The notes beneath the pieces are model-generated. The model did no database searches, was not told the DNA's origin, and saw only the letters and a list, made by a program, of their open reading frames with translations. The translations under genes and the position numbers were made by a program. From an uncultured Pelagibacteraceae bacterium (GTDB taxonomy: Bacteria > Pseudomonadota > Alphaproteobacteria > Pelagibacterales > Pelagibacteraceae), in contig CACKYN010000007.1 in assembly GCA_902604355.1 (NCBI GenBank), positions 1 through 48,865 on the forward strand: a stretch of DNA of 48,865 nt. Reading direction: 5' to 3'. Shown in pieces: positions 28,023 to 37,424 of the stretch; the first letter of the stretch is position 1; the number at the start of each line of letters is the position of its first letter.

Positions 28023-29618
28023 ATGAGTAATTACAATTTTATAATTCTTGGAGCTGGATCGGCTGGATGTGTACTTGCTAATAGATTGTCAGAAAATCCA
28101 AGTAATAAGGTCCTACTTTTAGAAGCTGGCGGTAAAGACAATTATCCCTGGATACATATACCTGTGGGTTATTTTAAAACAATGCACAATCCGAAGACTG
28201 ATTGGTGTTACAAAACTGAGCCTGATGAGAGTATGAACAACATTTCAATTAGGTACCCTAGAGGTAAAACTTTAGGGGGAAGTTCATCTATAAATGGACT
28301 GTTATATATAAGGGGCCAAAATAGAGATTATGACGTTTGGCGTCAATTAGGGAATACTGGTTGGGGATGGGATGATGTATTGCCTTATTTTATAAAAGCT
28401 GAGGATCAAGAAAGAGGTAAAAACGAATTTCATGGTGTAAATGGACCACTAGCGGTTTCTGATCAAAGAATTCATCTACCTCTTTTGGATGAATTTCAAA
28501 ATGCAGCTGAAGAGTTTGGAATACCTAAAACTAAAGACTTTAACACTGGCGACAATTATGGATGTGGATATTTTCAGGTTACAGAGAAAGACGGTTTTAG
28601 ATGCAGCACGTCTGTGGGATATTTAAATCCAATTAAAAGTAGAAAAAATTTAAAAATTATTACTCACGCACATGTCAAAAAAATAATCTTTGAAAATAAA
28701 ATAGCTAAAGGAGTTGAATTTTGGCAGGGAAATGAATTAAAGAAAGTTGAAGCTAATGGGGAAATAATATTATCTTCAGGTGCTATTGGATCTCCACAAA
28801 TCCTACAAGTATCAGGAATTGGAAGTGCAGATAAATTAAGAAACCTTGGAATAGAAATGGTTCAAAATCTAAATGGAGTTGGAGAAAATTTACATGATCA
28901 TCTTATGTTAAGACCTATTTATAAAATAAATGGTCTAAAATCATTAAACAAAAAAATTAATAGTTTATTTGGAAATTTAATGATTGGATTAGAATATATT
29001 TTTAAGAGAACTGGTCCTATGACTATGGGGGCTAGTCAACTTTGCATGTTTGCCAAAAGTGATTCTTCACTAGAATTACCAGATTTGCAATGGCATGTTC
29101 AGCCAATGAGTATGGATACATTGGGTGCAACAAAAAATCACGACTTTCACGCATTCACTCCAACAGTATCTAATATAAAGCCTACTAGCAGAGGACATGT
29201 AAGTATTGTAGATAAAGATTCTAGGACTTATGCAAAAATAAAACAAAACTATCTATCAACTGATAATGATAGAATGATTGCAGCTAAAGGTCTAAAATTA
29301 ACTAGAAAAATAATTATGGAGTCTGAAACCTTTAAAAAGTATTCACCAGAAGAATATAGACCTGGAATAAACATTAATGATGACGAAGAGTTAGTAAAAG
29401 AAGCTTCGAATTACGCTCAAACAATTTTTCATCCTGTTGGCACTTGTAAAATGGGTCAAGACGAAATGTCGGTTGTTGATGAAAAACTAAGAGTTAGAGG
29501 AGTTAGAAATCTAAGAGTGATTGATGCATCCATAATGCCAAATATTACATCTGGTAATACTAATGCCCCTACAATAATGATTGCAGAAAAAGGTGCAGAC
29601 ATGATACTTAATCATTAA
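28023..29618 (+). CDS. GMC family FAD-dependent oxidoreductase
   Basis: A 531-residue flavoprotein that oxidises an alcohol to an aldehyde. The FAD motif is IILGAGSAGCVLANRLSE at the N-terminus, PRGKTLGGSSSINGLLYIRG is the first GMC signature, SSGAIGSPQILQVSGIG the second. The active-site His is at about 470 in HPVGTCKMG and the Asn at about 514 in NTNAPT. Choline dehydrogenase is the usual name, but isethionate dehydrogenase IseJ is also a GMC protein, and the divergent TRAP genes and nearby xsc fit that role. It is preceded by AAAGG and its stop shares a base with the terC-like start. Confidence 0.93.
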   Translation: MSNYNFIILGAGSAGCVLANRLSENPSNKVLLLEAGGKDNYPWIHIPVGYFKTMHNPKTDWCYKTEPDESMNNISIRYPRGKTLGGSSSINGLLYIRGQNRDYDVWRQLGNTGWGWDDVLPYFIKAEDQERGKNEFHGVNGPLAVSDQRIHLPLLDEFQNAAEEFGIPKTKDFNTGDNYGCGYFQVTEKDGFRCSTSVGYLNPIKSRKNLKIITHAHVKKIIFENKIAKGVEFWQGNELKKVEANGEIILSSGAIGSPQILQVSGIGSADKLRNLGIEMVQNLNGVGENLHDHLMLRPIYKINGLKSLNKKINSLFGNLMIGLEYIFKRTGPMTMGASQLCMFAKSDSSLELPDLQWHVQPMSMDTLGATKNHDFHAFTPTVSNIKPTSRGHVSIVDKDSRTYAKIKQNYLSTDNDRMIAAKGLKLTRKIIMESETFKKYSPEEYRPGININDDEELVKEASNYAQTIFHPVGTCKMGQDEMSVVDEKLRVRGVRNLRVIDASIMPNITSGNTNAPTIMIAEKGADMILNH

Positions 29619-30211
29619 TGTTTGCTGAATTATTTTCTCCTGAACAAATAGCAATTTTAACACAAATAGTTTTTATTGATTTAGTATTAGCCGGTGATAA
29701 TGCAATTATTATTGGAATGGTTGCATCCAAATTTCCACCTGAACAGAGAAAAAAAGTTATTTTTTGGGGTATAGGAGGTGCGGTAATATTAAGAATAATA
29801 CTAACACTTCTAACTGCTTATCTCTTACAGATTACTGGATTAAGACTTATTGGAGGCCTGTTATTACTTTATATTGTTTACAAACTCTATGTGGATGTAA
29901 TTAAAGGATCCGAAAAAGAAGAGGATATTAAAGTAGATAATACAAGTTTTTTAAAGGCAATTTGGACTGTTCTTTTAGCAGATTTCACTATGAGTTTAGA
30001 TAATGTTTTAGGTGTTGCAGGTGCTGCTGGTGAACATTATGGACTTCTTGTATTTGGTTTAGTTTTATCAATTATATTAATGGCTACTGCTGCTACACTA
30101 ATATCTGGATGGATTAAAAAATATAAGTGGATAGCTTGGCTTGGATTAGTAGCTATATTAGTTGTTGCAGTAGAGTTGATTTACACAGATATTAAAATAT
30201 TATTCTTATAA
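29618..30211 (+). CDS. TerC family integral membrane protein
   Basis: A 197-residue membrane protein with about seven helices. Both metal-site motifs of the TerC family are present: VFIDLVLAGDNAIIIGMVAS near residue 20 and ADFTMSLDNVLGVAGAAGEH in the second half. Members of this family have been linked to manganese or calcium export and to metal loading of exported proteins; the exact job here is unknown. It is coupled by TAATG both to the GMC gene before it and to the SDR gene after it. Confidence 0.9.
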   Translation: MFAELFSPEQIAILTQIVFIDLVLAGDNAIIIGMVASKFPPEQRKKVIFWGIGGAVILRIILTLLTAYLLQITGLRLIGGLLLLYIVYKLYVDVIKGSEKEEDIKVDNTSFLKAIWTVLLADFTMSLDNVLGVAGAAGEHYGLLVFGLVLSIILMATAATLISGWIKKYKWIAWLGLVAILVVAVELIYTDIKILFL

Positions 30212-30969
30212 TGTATCTTCAAAAAATAGATTTAAAAAAAAAATATGCTTTAGTAACTGGTGCTGGAAAAGGTCTTGGTAGAGCTTGCTCTATAGCATTG
30301 GCAGAGGCAGGTGCAACGGTTATAGCATTGAGCAGAACTCAATCTGATTTAAATAAATTAGAAAAAGTTATAAAAAAAGTTAAAGGTAAAATCATAAAAA
30401 TTCACTGTGATGTGATGAACTACCAAGATCTAAAAGAAAAATTAAACAAAATTAAAATTATAGATATTTTAGTCAATAATGCAGGTACAAATATTCCCGA
30501 ACCTTTTGAAAGAATTCAGCAAAAAAGTATGCATTATTTAATAGATCTAAATCTTAAAGCTGCATTTAATGTTGCTCAATTAGTAGTTAAAAAAATGCTC
30601 AAAAATAAAAAAAGACCTGGTTCTATAATAAATATGTCCTCACAACTTGGTCATGTAGGTTGTGAAGGGAGAAATATTTACAACATGACTAAATTTGGCA
30701 TTGAAGGATTAACAAAGGGCATGGGAGTTGAGTTAGCAAAAAAAAATATAAGAGTAAACACAGTGGCACCTACTTTTGTAGAAACACCAATGGTTAAAAA
30801 ATTTTTTAAAAATAAAAAATTTAAAAAATTTGCTATTGGAAAAATTCCTATGGGTAAAGCTGCTACTGAAAGTGATGTAGCAACCTCCGTATGTTTTTTA
30901 GCTTCACCAGCATCTTCAATGATTACTGGTACATCAATAATAATAGATGGTGGATGGACAGCTCAATAA
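30211..30969 (+). CDS. SDR family oxidoreductase
   Basis: A 252-residue classical short-chain dehydrogenase. Cofactor motif VTGAGKGLGRACSIALAEAG; the residue pattern ALSRTQSDL after the second strand, with Arg, suggests NADP(H). NNAGTNIPEPF, the catalytic Ser in NMSSQLGHVG and YNMTKFG are intact, and VNTVAPTFVETPM is the late motif. It looks like gluconate 5-dehydrogenase or 3-oxoacyl-ACP reductase-like members; the substrate is unknown. The start is coupled to the TerC gene and the end overlaps the M23 peptidase gene. Confidence 0.9.
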   Translation: MYLQKIDLKKKYALVTGAGKGLGRACSIALAEAGATVIALSRTQSDLNKLEKVIKKVKGKIIKIHCDVMNYQDLKEKLNKIKIIDILVNNAGTNIPEPFERIQQKSMHYLIDLNLKAAFNVAQLVVKKMLKNKKRPGSIINMSSQLGHVGCEGRNIYNMTKFGIEGLTKGMGVELAKKNIRVNTVAPTFVETPMVKKFFKNKKFKKFAIGKIPMGKAATESDVATSVCFLASPASSMITGTSIIIDGGWTAQ

Positions 30970-31754
30970 TTTACAGAATTTTTTTACTTTTATTATTTTT
31001 AATATCTCCTGTATATGCAATTGAGTTTCAAGGAAAGTTTTTACAAGGTCATTTCATACTTGGTCTCACCGACCCAAATGCTAAGATTTTAGTTGGAAAA
31101 AAAGAGGTAAAAGTTTCAAAAGATGGAGACTTTGTTTTTGGAATTGATAGAGACCAAAAATATGATCTTACTTTTACAAAAATTTATAATGGAAAAAAAA
31201 CAATATTTACAAAACAAGTTCTAAAAAGAAAATATAACATTCAAAGAATTGATGGTCTTGAAGAAAGTAAAGTTACACCACCTGAATCTGTATATAAAAG
31301 AATTAAAAAAGAAAATAATGCAATAGGTGTAGCAAGAGCAATAAATTCAAATCTTCAATTTTTTAAAGAAAAATTTATTATGCCAGTTGATGGAATTATA
31401 AGTGGTGTTTATGGAAGTCAAAGGATTTTAAATGGTAAACCACGATGGCCACACTATGGGATTGATATTGCTGCTAAACAAGGAACGATGATTAAATCCT
31501 CTGGGTCTGGAACTGTAACTATGGCAGAAGATGATTTATACTATACTGGAGGAACTATTATAATGGATCACGGCCATGGAATTTCTACTATATACTCACA
31601 CCTTGAAAATGTTTTAGTCTCAGTAGGTGACAACATTAATCAAGGAGATATAATTGGAACAGTTGGTTCAACTGGAAGATCAACTGGCCCACATCTAGAC
31701 TTTAGAGTTAATTGGTTTCAAACTAGACTGGATCCAATGTCTTTAATAAATTAA
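30954..31754 (+). CDS. M23 family metallopeptidase, exported
   Basis: A 266-residue LytM-type peptidase, probably acting on peptidoglycan in the periplasm, or a non-catalytic activator of such enzymes. The ATG at 30954 gives the signal peptide MDSSIIYRIFLLLLFLISPV before YA-IEF; an upstream ATG at 30891 would add 21 residues inside the SDR gene and spoil it. Zn ligands His167 and Asp171 are in PHYGID. The last motif is GPHLDFRV (His247, Asp249), where most relatives have HLH, so one zinc ligand is Asp. A globular beta domain comes first. Confidence 0.87.
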   Translation: MDSSIIYRIFLLLLFLISPVYAIEFQGKFLQGHFILGLTDPNAKILVGKKEVKVSKDGDFVFGIDRDQKYDLTFTKIYNGKKTIFTKQVLKRKYNIQRIDGLEESKVTPPESVYKRIKKENNAIGVARAINSNLQFFKEKFIMPVDGIISGVYGSQRILNGKPRWPHYGIDIAAKQGTMIKSSGSGTVTMAEDDLYYTGGTIIMDHGHGISTIYSHLENVLVSVGDNINQGDIIGTVGSTGRSTGPHLDFRVNWFQTRLDPMSLIN

Positions 31755-31757
31755 ATC

Positions 31758-31880
31758 ATGCAAACTTTAATACTTATAGCTTTGGTTATTGTGATAGCTT
31801 GGGTTTTATTTCGACCGATCACCAAAAAAGAATTGGATAGATACAATAATAAAGACTGGCCAGATATGGATTTACATTAA
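31758..31880 (+). CDS. 40-residue single-helix membrane peptide, paralogue of the lon-linked one
   Basis: Open frame of 40 codons from ATG at 31758. MQTLILIALVIVIAWVLFRP is one membrane helix, followed by ITKKELDRYNNKDWPDMDLH. The RP-x-[ST]-K-x-E-x-D pattern and the NK-x-W end match the 39-residue peptide at 12777-12896. It starts 3 bases after the peptidase stop and its own stop shares TTAA with convergent xsc. Function unknown; tight packing and the paralogue support it as real. Confidence 0.65.
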   Translation: MQTLILIALVIVIAWVLFRPITKKELDRYNNKDWPDMDLH

Positions 31881-33661
31881 GAATTTAAAGAAGGCTGTTT
31901 CTTCATATCTTCTTTTTTAATACCAGCAACCCTAACAGGTTTTTTCATAGCATCACGTCTAAAAGGTTCACCAAGCTCTTGATTTAAAATTACCTCAATA
32001 AATGTTGTAATGCCCTTCTTTTGATCACCACATGATTGCTTGATAGCATTTGTAGTTTCTTCCATTGTTTTAACCGTTACACCTTTTAAACCACAAGCGT
32101 CAGCTACTTTTGCATAGCTAAGTTCTGGATCAAGCTCAGTTCCAACAAAATTATCATCAAACCATAATATAGAATTTCTTTTTTCTGCTCCCCATTGGTA
32201 ATTTCTAAATATTACCATAGTTATTGAAGGCCATTCTTCTCTGGCACATGAGCTCATTTCATTCATACTTATGCCAAATGCACCATCACCCGCAAAACCA
32301 ATCACTGGTGTATCTGGACAGCCAATTTTCGCACCTAAAATTGATGGAAAACCGTATCCACATGGTCCAAATAAACCTGGTGCTAAATACTTTCTTCCTT
32401 TTTCAAATGTTGGATAAGCGTTTCCAATTGCACAATTATTTCCAATATCACTAGAAATTATTACATCTTCAGGCATGCCTGCTTGAATTGCTCTCCAAGC
32501 TTGTCTAGGGGACATTCTATCTGAATCTCTTTCCCTTGCCTCTTTATTCCATACTGTTCCCTCATCATCTTCCTCATGATCTAAACTTGATAATTTTTGT
32601 AACCATGCAGATTTAGTTTGATGAATTATATCTTTTCTTTTTTGTCTATCTTTATCACCTGCACTTGGAGAAAGTTGAGCAAGCAATTGTTGAGCTACTA
32701 GTTTTGCATCTCCACAAATTCCAACTGTAACCTTTTTTGTTAAGCCAATACGATCTGAATTCATATCAACTTGAATGATACTTGCATCCTTTGGCCAATA
32801 ATCCATACCGTACCCTGGTAAAGTTGAAAAAGGATTTAGTCTAGTCCCCAATGCTAAAACTACATCTGCTTGTTTAATTAATTCCATGCCAGCTTTTGAA
32901 CCATTGTAACCTAAAGGCCCAGCTGCTAAAGGATGACTTCCTGGAAAGCTATCATTATGTTGGTAGCCTGAACAAACTGGAGCATCTAATTTTTCAGCAA
33001 GTTTTTTACAATCTTCAATAGCACCTCCAATAACAACACCAGCTCCAGATAAAATTACTGGAAATTTTGCATTAGATAATAAGTCAGCTGCTTTTTTTAT
33101 TGCATCCACACCACCAGCTTGTCTTTCTAATCTTACAATTGGAGGAAGGTCTATATCAATAACTTGAGTCCAATAATCTCTTGGTACGTTGATTTGTGCA
33201 GGAGCTGATCCTCGAATAGCTTTTTCAATAACTCTATTTAATACCTCGGCCATTCTAGATGGATCTCTAACTTCCTCTTGATAACAAACCATGTCCTTAA
33301 ATAAATTCATTTGTTCAACTTCTTGAAAGCCTCCTTGACCCATAGTTTTGTTGGCAGCTTGAGGTGTAACTAATAAAAGAGGAGTATGATTCCAGTAAGC
33401 AGTTTTAATTGGTGTAACTAAACCTGTAATTCCAGGACCATTTTGAGCAATTACCATTGACATTTTTCCTGTGGCTCTTGTATAACCATCTGCAATTAAT
33501 CCACCATTAGTTTCATGAGCAACATCCCAAAATGTAATACCTGCATCTGGAAAAATATCTGAAATTGGCATAAAGGCTGAACCAATAATTCCAAAGGCAT
33601 GTTCAATTCCATGCATTTGTAAAACTTTTACAAAAGCTTCTTCTGTTGTCATTTTTGTCAT
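31877..33661 (-). CDS. xsc: Sulfoacetaldehyde acetyltransferase Xsc
   Basis: Thiamine-diphosphate enzyme that converts sulfoacetaldehyde and phosphate to acetyl phosphate and sulfite, the C-S cleavage step of taurine and isethionate breakdown. The product is 594 residues, the family length. The TPP-activating Glu is at residue 50 in AHETNGG, and the TPP/Mg motif GDGAFGISMNE starts near 458. Stretches such as AFGIIGSAFMPISDIFPDAG and TPLLLVTPQAANKTMGQGGF are, from memory, close to known Xsc proteins and unlike acetolactate synthase. GAGG-like TGAGG precedes the ATG at 33661. It is divergent from suyA. Confidence 0.94.
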   Translation of the reverse strand: MTKMTTEEAFVKVLQMHGIEHAFGIIGSAFMPISDIFPDAGITFWDVAHETNGGLIADGYTRATGKMSMVIAQNGPGITGLVTPIKTAYWNHTPLLLVTPQAANKTMGQGGFQEVEQMNLFKDMVCYQEEVRDPSRMAEVLNRVIEKAIRGSAPAQINVPRDYWTQVIDIDLPPIVRLERQAGGVDAIKKAADLLSNAKFPVILSGAGVVIGGAIEDCKKLAEKLDAPVCSGYQHNDSFPGSHPLAAGPLGYNGSKAGMELIKQADVVLALGTRLNPFSTLPGYGMDYWPKDASIIQVDMNSDRIGLTKKVTVGICGDAKLVAQQLLAQLSPSAGDKDRQKRKDIIHQTKSAWLQKLSSLDHEEDDEGTVWNKEARERDSDRMSPRQAWRAIQAGMPEDVIISSDIGNNCAIGNAYPTFEKGRKYLAPGLFGPCGYGFPSILGAKIGCPDTPVIGFAGDGAFGISMNEMSSCAREEWPSITMVIFRNYQWGAEKRNSILWFDDNFVGTELDPELSYAKVADACGLKGVTVKTMEETTNAIKQSCGDQKKGITTFIEVILNQELGEPFRRDAMKKPVRVAGIKKEDMKKQPSLNS

Positions 33662-33774
33662 AAAACTAGAACCTCATTTATTTGAAAATTAATACTTTTT
33701 AAAATTAGTTTGTTAATTTTAGGGATTAATATATAAGATTTTGGAAAATTCAAACAAACAAATCGACACTATAT

Positions 33775-34059
33775 ATGGCCACAGATATTATAATCCACGA
33801 TAAAAAAGATAATGTGGGCGTGGTAGTAATAGAAAAAATCACTCCAAAGCAAGATTGCTCCTGCTGGATAATGGAAGATGATAGCACAATAAATATACAA
33901 TCATTAGATGAAATACCATTAGGTCATAAAATTGCTATGACTGATCTTAAAGAGGGTGATACAATTTTAAAATATGGTCATGATATTGGTAAAGTTGTTA
34001 AATCAACAAAAAAAGGTGAGCATGTGCATGTTCACAATGTAAAAACTAAAAAGTGGTAA
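33775..34059 (+). CDS. suyA: Sulfolactate sulfo-lyase small subunit (UxaA N-terminal/SAF type)
   Basis: A 94-residue SAF-domain protein, the small subunit of a two-part lyase in the altronate dehydratase superfamily. It shows IIHDKKDNVGVVVIEKI, then IPLGHKIAMTDLKEGDTILK and YGHDIGKVVKSTKKGEHVHV with the His cluster. Beside Xsc and a sulfite exporter the best reading is SuyA, which with SuyB cleaves (R)-sulfolactate to pyruvate and sulfite. By sequence alone an altronate or other sugar-acid dehydratase subunit is not excluded. It lies 4 bases upstream of suyB. Confidence 0.85.
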   Translation: MATDIIIHDKKDNVGVVVIEKITPKQDCSCWIMEDDSTINIQSLDEIPLGHKIAMTDLKEGDTILKYGHDIGKVVKSTKKGEHVHVHNVKTKKW

Positions 34060-34063
34060 TTAA

Positions 34064-35230
34064 ATGGAAATTCCAAAAAGTTTTTTAGGTTATAAAAGAG
34101 AAAATGGCAGAGCAGGTACAAGAAATCATGTAATTATTCTTCCTGTTGATGATATATCAAATGCATGTGCTGAAGCAGTAGCAAATAATATTAAAGGGAC
34201 AATTGCACTTCCACATTCTTATGGAAGACTTCAGTTTGGTGCAGATTTAGAACTTCATTTTAGAACTATGATTGGAACTGGTTGTAACCCAAATGTTGCA
34301 GCTGTAATTGTTATAGGAATTGAACCTAAATGGACAAAAAAAATAGTTGATGGAATTGCAAAAACTGGAAAACCAGTTGAAGGATTTCATATCGAGAGAA
34401 CTGGCGACATCGGTACAACTATGAAAGCATCAAAAAAAGCACAAGAATTTGTAATGTGGGCATCTGAAAAACAAAGAGAAGAATGTCCTCTAAGTGATTT
34501 ATGGATATCAGTTAAATGTGGAGAATCTGATACTACATCAGGTTTAGCATCTAATCCAACAGTTGGAAATTTAATGGATAAATTGGAACCTCTAGGTGTT
34601 CATTTATGTTTTGGTGAAACTTCAGAATTAACTGGTGCTGAAAATGTTTGCGCAAAAAGAGGAGCAACAAAAGAAGCTTCAGATAAATTCTTAAAAACAT
34701 GGAATGCATATAATGATTTTATATTAAAGGAAGCTACAGATGATTTATCCGAAAGTCAGCCAACAGCTGGAAATATTGCTGGTGGTCTTACCACAATTGA
34801 AGAAAAAGCTTTTGGAAACTTTCAAAAAATTGGAAATTGTAAATTTATTGATGTTTTAGAACCTGCTGAAGAACCAACTAAAGGAAAAGGTTTGTATTTT
34901 ATGGATACTTCCTCAGCTGCAGCTGAGTGCGTAACACTTCAAGCAGCGGCAGGATTTAATATCCATTTATTCCCAACAGGCCAAGGGAACATAGTTGGAA
35001 ATCCAATTGAACCAGTGATTAAACTAACCGCTAATCCTTTAACGGTTAAAAGTATGGGTGAACACATTGATTGTGATGTATCAAAAATACTTTCAAGAGA
35101 AATGAATTTATCAGAAGGTGGTGACGAATTAATTAAAACAACACTAAGAGTTGCTAACGGACGATTAACATGTGCTGAAGCTTTAGGTCATAAAGAGTTT
35201 GTCATGACAAAACTTTATAGAAGCGCTTAA
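34064..35230 (+). CDS. suyB: Sulfolactate sulfo-lyase large subunit (UxaA C-terminal type)
   Basis: A 388-residue catalytic subunit of the UxaA/SuyB family. Typical segments are [20 protein letters not shown] at the N-terminus, [40 protein letters not shown] and [20 protein letters not shown], with Cys and acidic residues for the metal site. With SuyA it would release sulfite and pyruvate from sulfolactate, itself a product of dihydroxypropanesulfonate or sulfoquinovose breakdown. The conversion is assigned from context; the superfamily membership is clear. Confidence 0.87.
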   Translation: MEIPKSFLGYKRENGRAGTRNHVIILPVDDISNACAEAVANNIKGTIALPHSYGRLQFGADLELHFRTMIGTGCNPNVAAVIVIGIEPKWTKKIVDGIAKTGKPVEGFHIERTGDIGTTMKASKKAQEFVMWASEKQREECPLSDLWISVKCGESDTTSGLASNPTVGNLMDKLEPLGVHLCFGETSELTGAENVCAKRGATKEASDKFLKTWNAYNDFILKEATDDLSESQPTAGNIAGGLTTIEEKAFGNFQKIGNCKFIDVLEPAEEPTKGKGLYFMDTSSAAAECVTLQAAAGFNIHLFPTGQGNIVGNPIEPVIKLTANPLTVKSMGEHIDCDVSKILSREMNLSEGGDELIKTTLRVANGRLTCAEALGHKEFVMTKLYRSA

Positions 35231-35247
35231 TTAATTTTTTAAATATC

Positions 35248-36321
35248 ATGAACTATAAAAAATACTTGGTATTGTTACCTGGTATAATTTTAGCATTTGT
35301 TCTTTATACTTTATCTCAAGGAATAAATAACATCATTGGAATAGAATTACTAGGATATGATAAAAGTCCTATCTCTACTGCAATGATTGCAATATTGTTT
35401 GGTATATTATTTGGTAGTATTTTTCAAATAAGGGAAATTTTTTTAAATGGTTTGAATTTTACTCAAAAAAACATTTTAAAACTCGGTATTATTTGTCTAG
35501 GAATTCAATTAAAACCTTTTGAATTTTTAGAATTTGGGTTCATAGCAATCCCATTAATAATAATTTGTATAATAAGTGTTTTAATAGTTATAAAAATTTT
35601 AATCAAAAAATTAAAAATTCCAACACGTATGGCTTATCTAATTTCAGTTGGTAGTACAGTTTGTGGCACTACCGCAATAATCGCAATGGCACCTGTAATA
35701 AATGCAAAAAAAAATGAAGTGTCGTATGCAATTGCCAATATTACTTTATTTGGTATTCTATCAATGCTAATTTATCCGTATTTTGCGAATTTTTATTTTA
35801 ATGGGGAGTCTTTATTAATTGGTTTATTTTTAGGTACTTCTATTCATGAAACTGCCCAGGTTGCAGCAGCTGGCCTAATTTATGATCAACAATTTAACAG
35901 TCCAGAAACTTTAAATATTGCAACAGTAACTAAATTGATAAGAAATACTTTCTTGATTATTATGATCCCTCTTTTTGCATTCTTGTACAGCAGAAATCAA
36001 ACAAATGGAAAAAAGTACTCTATTATCAATATTTTTCCATATTTTGTCTTAGGTTTTGTTGCAATGATAATTTTTAGAAATTTAGGAGATCACTTGTTTT
36101 ATATTGATCAAAACGAAATTTGGTTAAGCACAGTTGAAAATATAAAGTTTTTATCAAAAATATTTTTAACAATGGCCATGGCCGCAATTGGTCTTTCAAC
36201 AAACTTAAGAGATATTAAAAATATGGGTTATAAACCTTTTATTGTAGGTTTTGTCGCAATGGCAACAGTTGGATTAATTTCTGTTATAACAATAGAAACA
36301 ATTGTTAATTTTTTTATTTAG
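35248..36321 (+). CDS. YeiH/UPF0324 family transporter (putative sulfate or sulfite exporter)
   Basis: A 357-residue membrane protein with about 10 helices. The family pattern is visible as YDKSPISTAMIAILFGILFG, KLGIICLGIQLKPFEFLEFG, SVGSTVCGTTAIIAMAPVIN and LGTSIHETAQVAAAGLIYDQ. Members sit next to sulfonate lyases in other bacteria and are listed as putative sulfate exporters, though direct proof of substrate is thin. It follows suyB by 17 bases and probably exports the anion released by SuyAB. It overlaps the TSUP gene tail-to-tail by 8 bases. Confidence 0.85.
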   Translation: MNYKKYLVLLPGIILAFVLYTLSQGINNIIGIELLGYDKSPISTAMIAILFGILFGSIFQIREIFLNGLNFTQKNILKLGIICLGIQLKPFEFLEFGFIAIPLIIICIISVLIVIKILIKKLKIPTRMAYLISVGSTVCGTTAIIAMAPVINAKKNEVSYAIANITLFGILSMLIYPYFANFYFNGESLLIGLFLGTSIHETAQVAAAGLIYDQQFNSPETLNIATVTKLIRNTFLIIMIPLFAFLYSRNQTNGKKYSIINIFPYFVLGFVAMIIFRNLGDHLFYIDQNEIWLSTVENIKFLSKIFLTMAMAAIGLSTNLRDIKNMGYKPFIVGFVAMATVGLISVITIETIVNFFI

Positions 36322-37396
36322 CCTTAACCTGCATTTTCATTTTTAAATTAGATGCAAATTTTCTAATTAACGCAGCAGCAATTCCTAGAACGATAGCAAA
36401 CATAATTGTAAATAAACCGTAGAAAAATGGCATCTCATTCGAAAAGTCGATAATAAATGTGGAGAAAAAGTTTAGATCTTTTGCACTTTTAGATTGAATA
36501 TTATTTAGAATTTGATCAGAAAAAAATGTGTCGTAAGCAATTACTATTCCTACAATTAACAATAACAGTGCCAGTAAAGCGCGTAAGCCTGAGCTATCTA
36601 TTCTCTCACCAAGTTTTTGTCCAAGTTGAACTCCAATAATTGATCCTATAACTAACATAAGCACTAAAAGTAAGTCTATTGATCCATAATTAAATGAATG
36701 TAAAAAAGTTACAATTACGCTTACAAAAATTGTAACAAATAAAGAAGTACCTGGAACTAACTTGGTTGGCATTTTGATGATGTAAATCATTGCAGGAACT
36801 AGAATAAAAGCTCCACCTATCCCCATAATTGCAGCAATAAATCCAACAATTAATCCAATAATTATTGGAGTAAAAATACTTTCATACAGTTTTGATTTTG
36901 GAAATCTCGTTCTTAAAGGAAGACCATGTATCCAGTAATGAACATGAGCTTTTTTTTTTACAAGAACATTTCTTTTAACTTGATCTATTTCTCTAAGACT
37001 TTCAACGAGCATTAAAGTTCCAATTATGGCTAATATGTACATATAAGCTAAAGAAATAACAGTATCAATTTTTCCAATATCTTTAAAATATGTAAATGTA
37101 TAAATCCCCACTGAAGTGCCAATGGCTCCACCGATTACAATCATAAATCCCATTTTGTAATCAAGTGTATTTTTTAAGTAATGAGTAGTAGATCCAGAGA
37201 CTGATGTAGCTAAAATATTATTCGCCTCATTCGCGACTGCGTAAGCAGGCGGAACACCTAAGAAAATTAAAAAAGGTGTCATCAAAAATCCACCACCAAC
37301 ACCAAATAATCCTGAAAGAACTCCAACAATTGCACTTAGCATAAGTATTTCTATAGGATTAACAAATACTTGCGCTATTGGTAAAAAGACGTCCAT
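36314..37396 (-). CDS. TauE/SafE (TSUP) family anion exporter, probably sulfite
   Basis: A 360-residue membrane protein with the two repeated halves of the TSUP family: VGVLSGLFGVGGGFLMTPFL with EANNILATSVSGS in the first, FIAAIMGIGGAFILVPAMIY with PGTSLFVTIFVS in the second. A cytoplasmic loop rich in Lys and His separates them. Members export sulfite or sulfoacetate or take up sulfur compounds. As the last gene of the apr series it may relieve sulfite stress. The small 44-codon gene lies 28 bases upstream. Confidence 0.87.
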   Translation of the reverse strand: MDVFLPIAQVFVNPIEILMLSAIVGVLSGLFGVGGGFLMTPFLIFLGVPPAYAVANEANNILATSVSGSTTHYLKNTLDYKMGFMIVIGGAIGTSVGIYTFTYFKDIGKIDTVISLAYMYILAIIGTLMLVESLREIDQVKRNVLVKKKAHVHYWIHGLPLRTRFPKSKLYESIFTPIIIGLIVGFIAAIMGIGGAFILVPAMIYIIKMPTKLVPGTSLFVTIFVSVIVTFLHSFNYGSIDLLLVLMLVIGSIIGVQLGQKLGERIDSSGLRALLALLLLIVGIVIAYDTFFSDQILNNIQSKSAKDLNFFSTFIIDFSNEMPFFYGLFTIMFAIVLGIAAALIRKFASNLKMKMQVKAK

Positions 37397-37424
37397 ATAA
37401 ACTTAAATGCTATTAAAAAACAAT

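Noticed and set aside
30891..30953. M23 peptidase start at ATG 30891
   Set aside because: The added 21 residues overlap the SDR coding region and precede a clean signal peptide that begins at 30954.
31877..33661. Acetolactate synthase (ilvB) for the TPP enzyme
   Set aside because: The N-terminal and middle segments are those of Xsc, there is no ilvN partner, and the neighbours are sulfonate genes.
34064..35230. Altronate dehydratase instead of SuyB
   Set aside because: The superfamily is shared, but the split small and large subunits beside Xsc, YeiH-type and TSUP genes make sulfolactate the better guess. It is kept as an alternative in the feature text.
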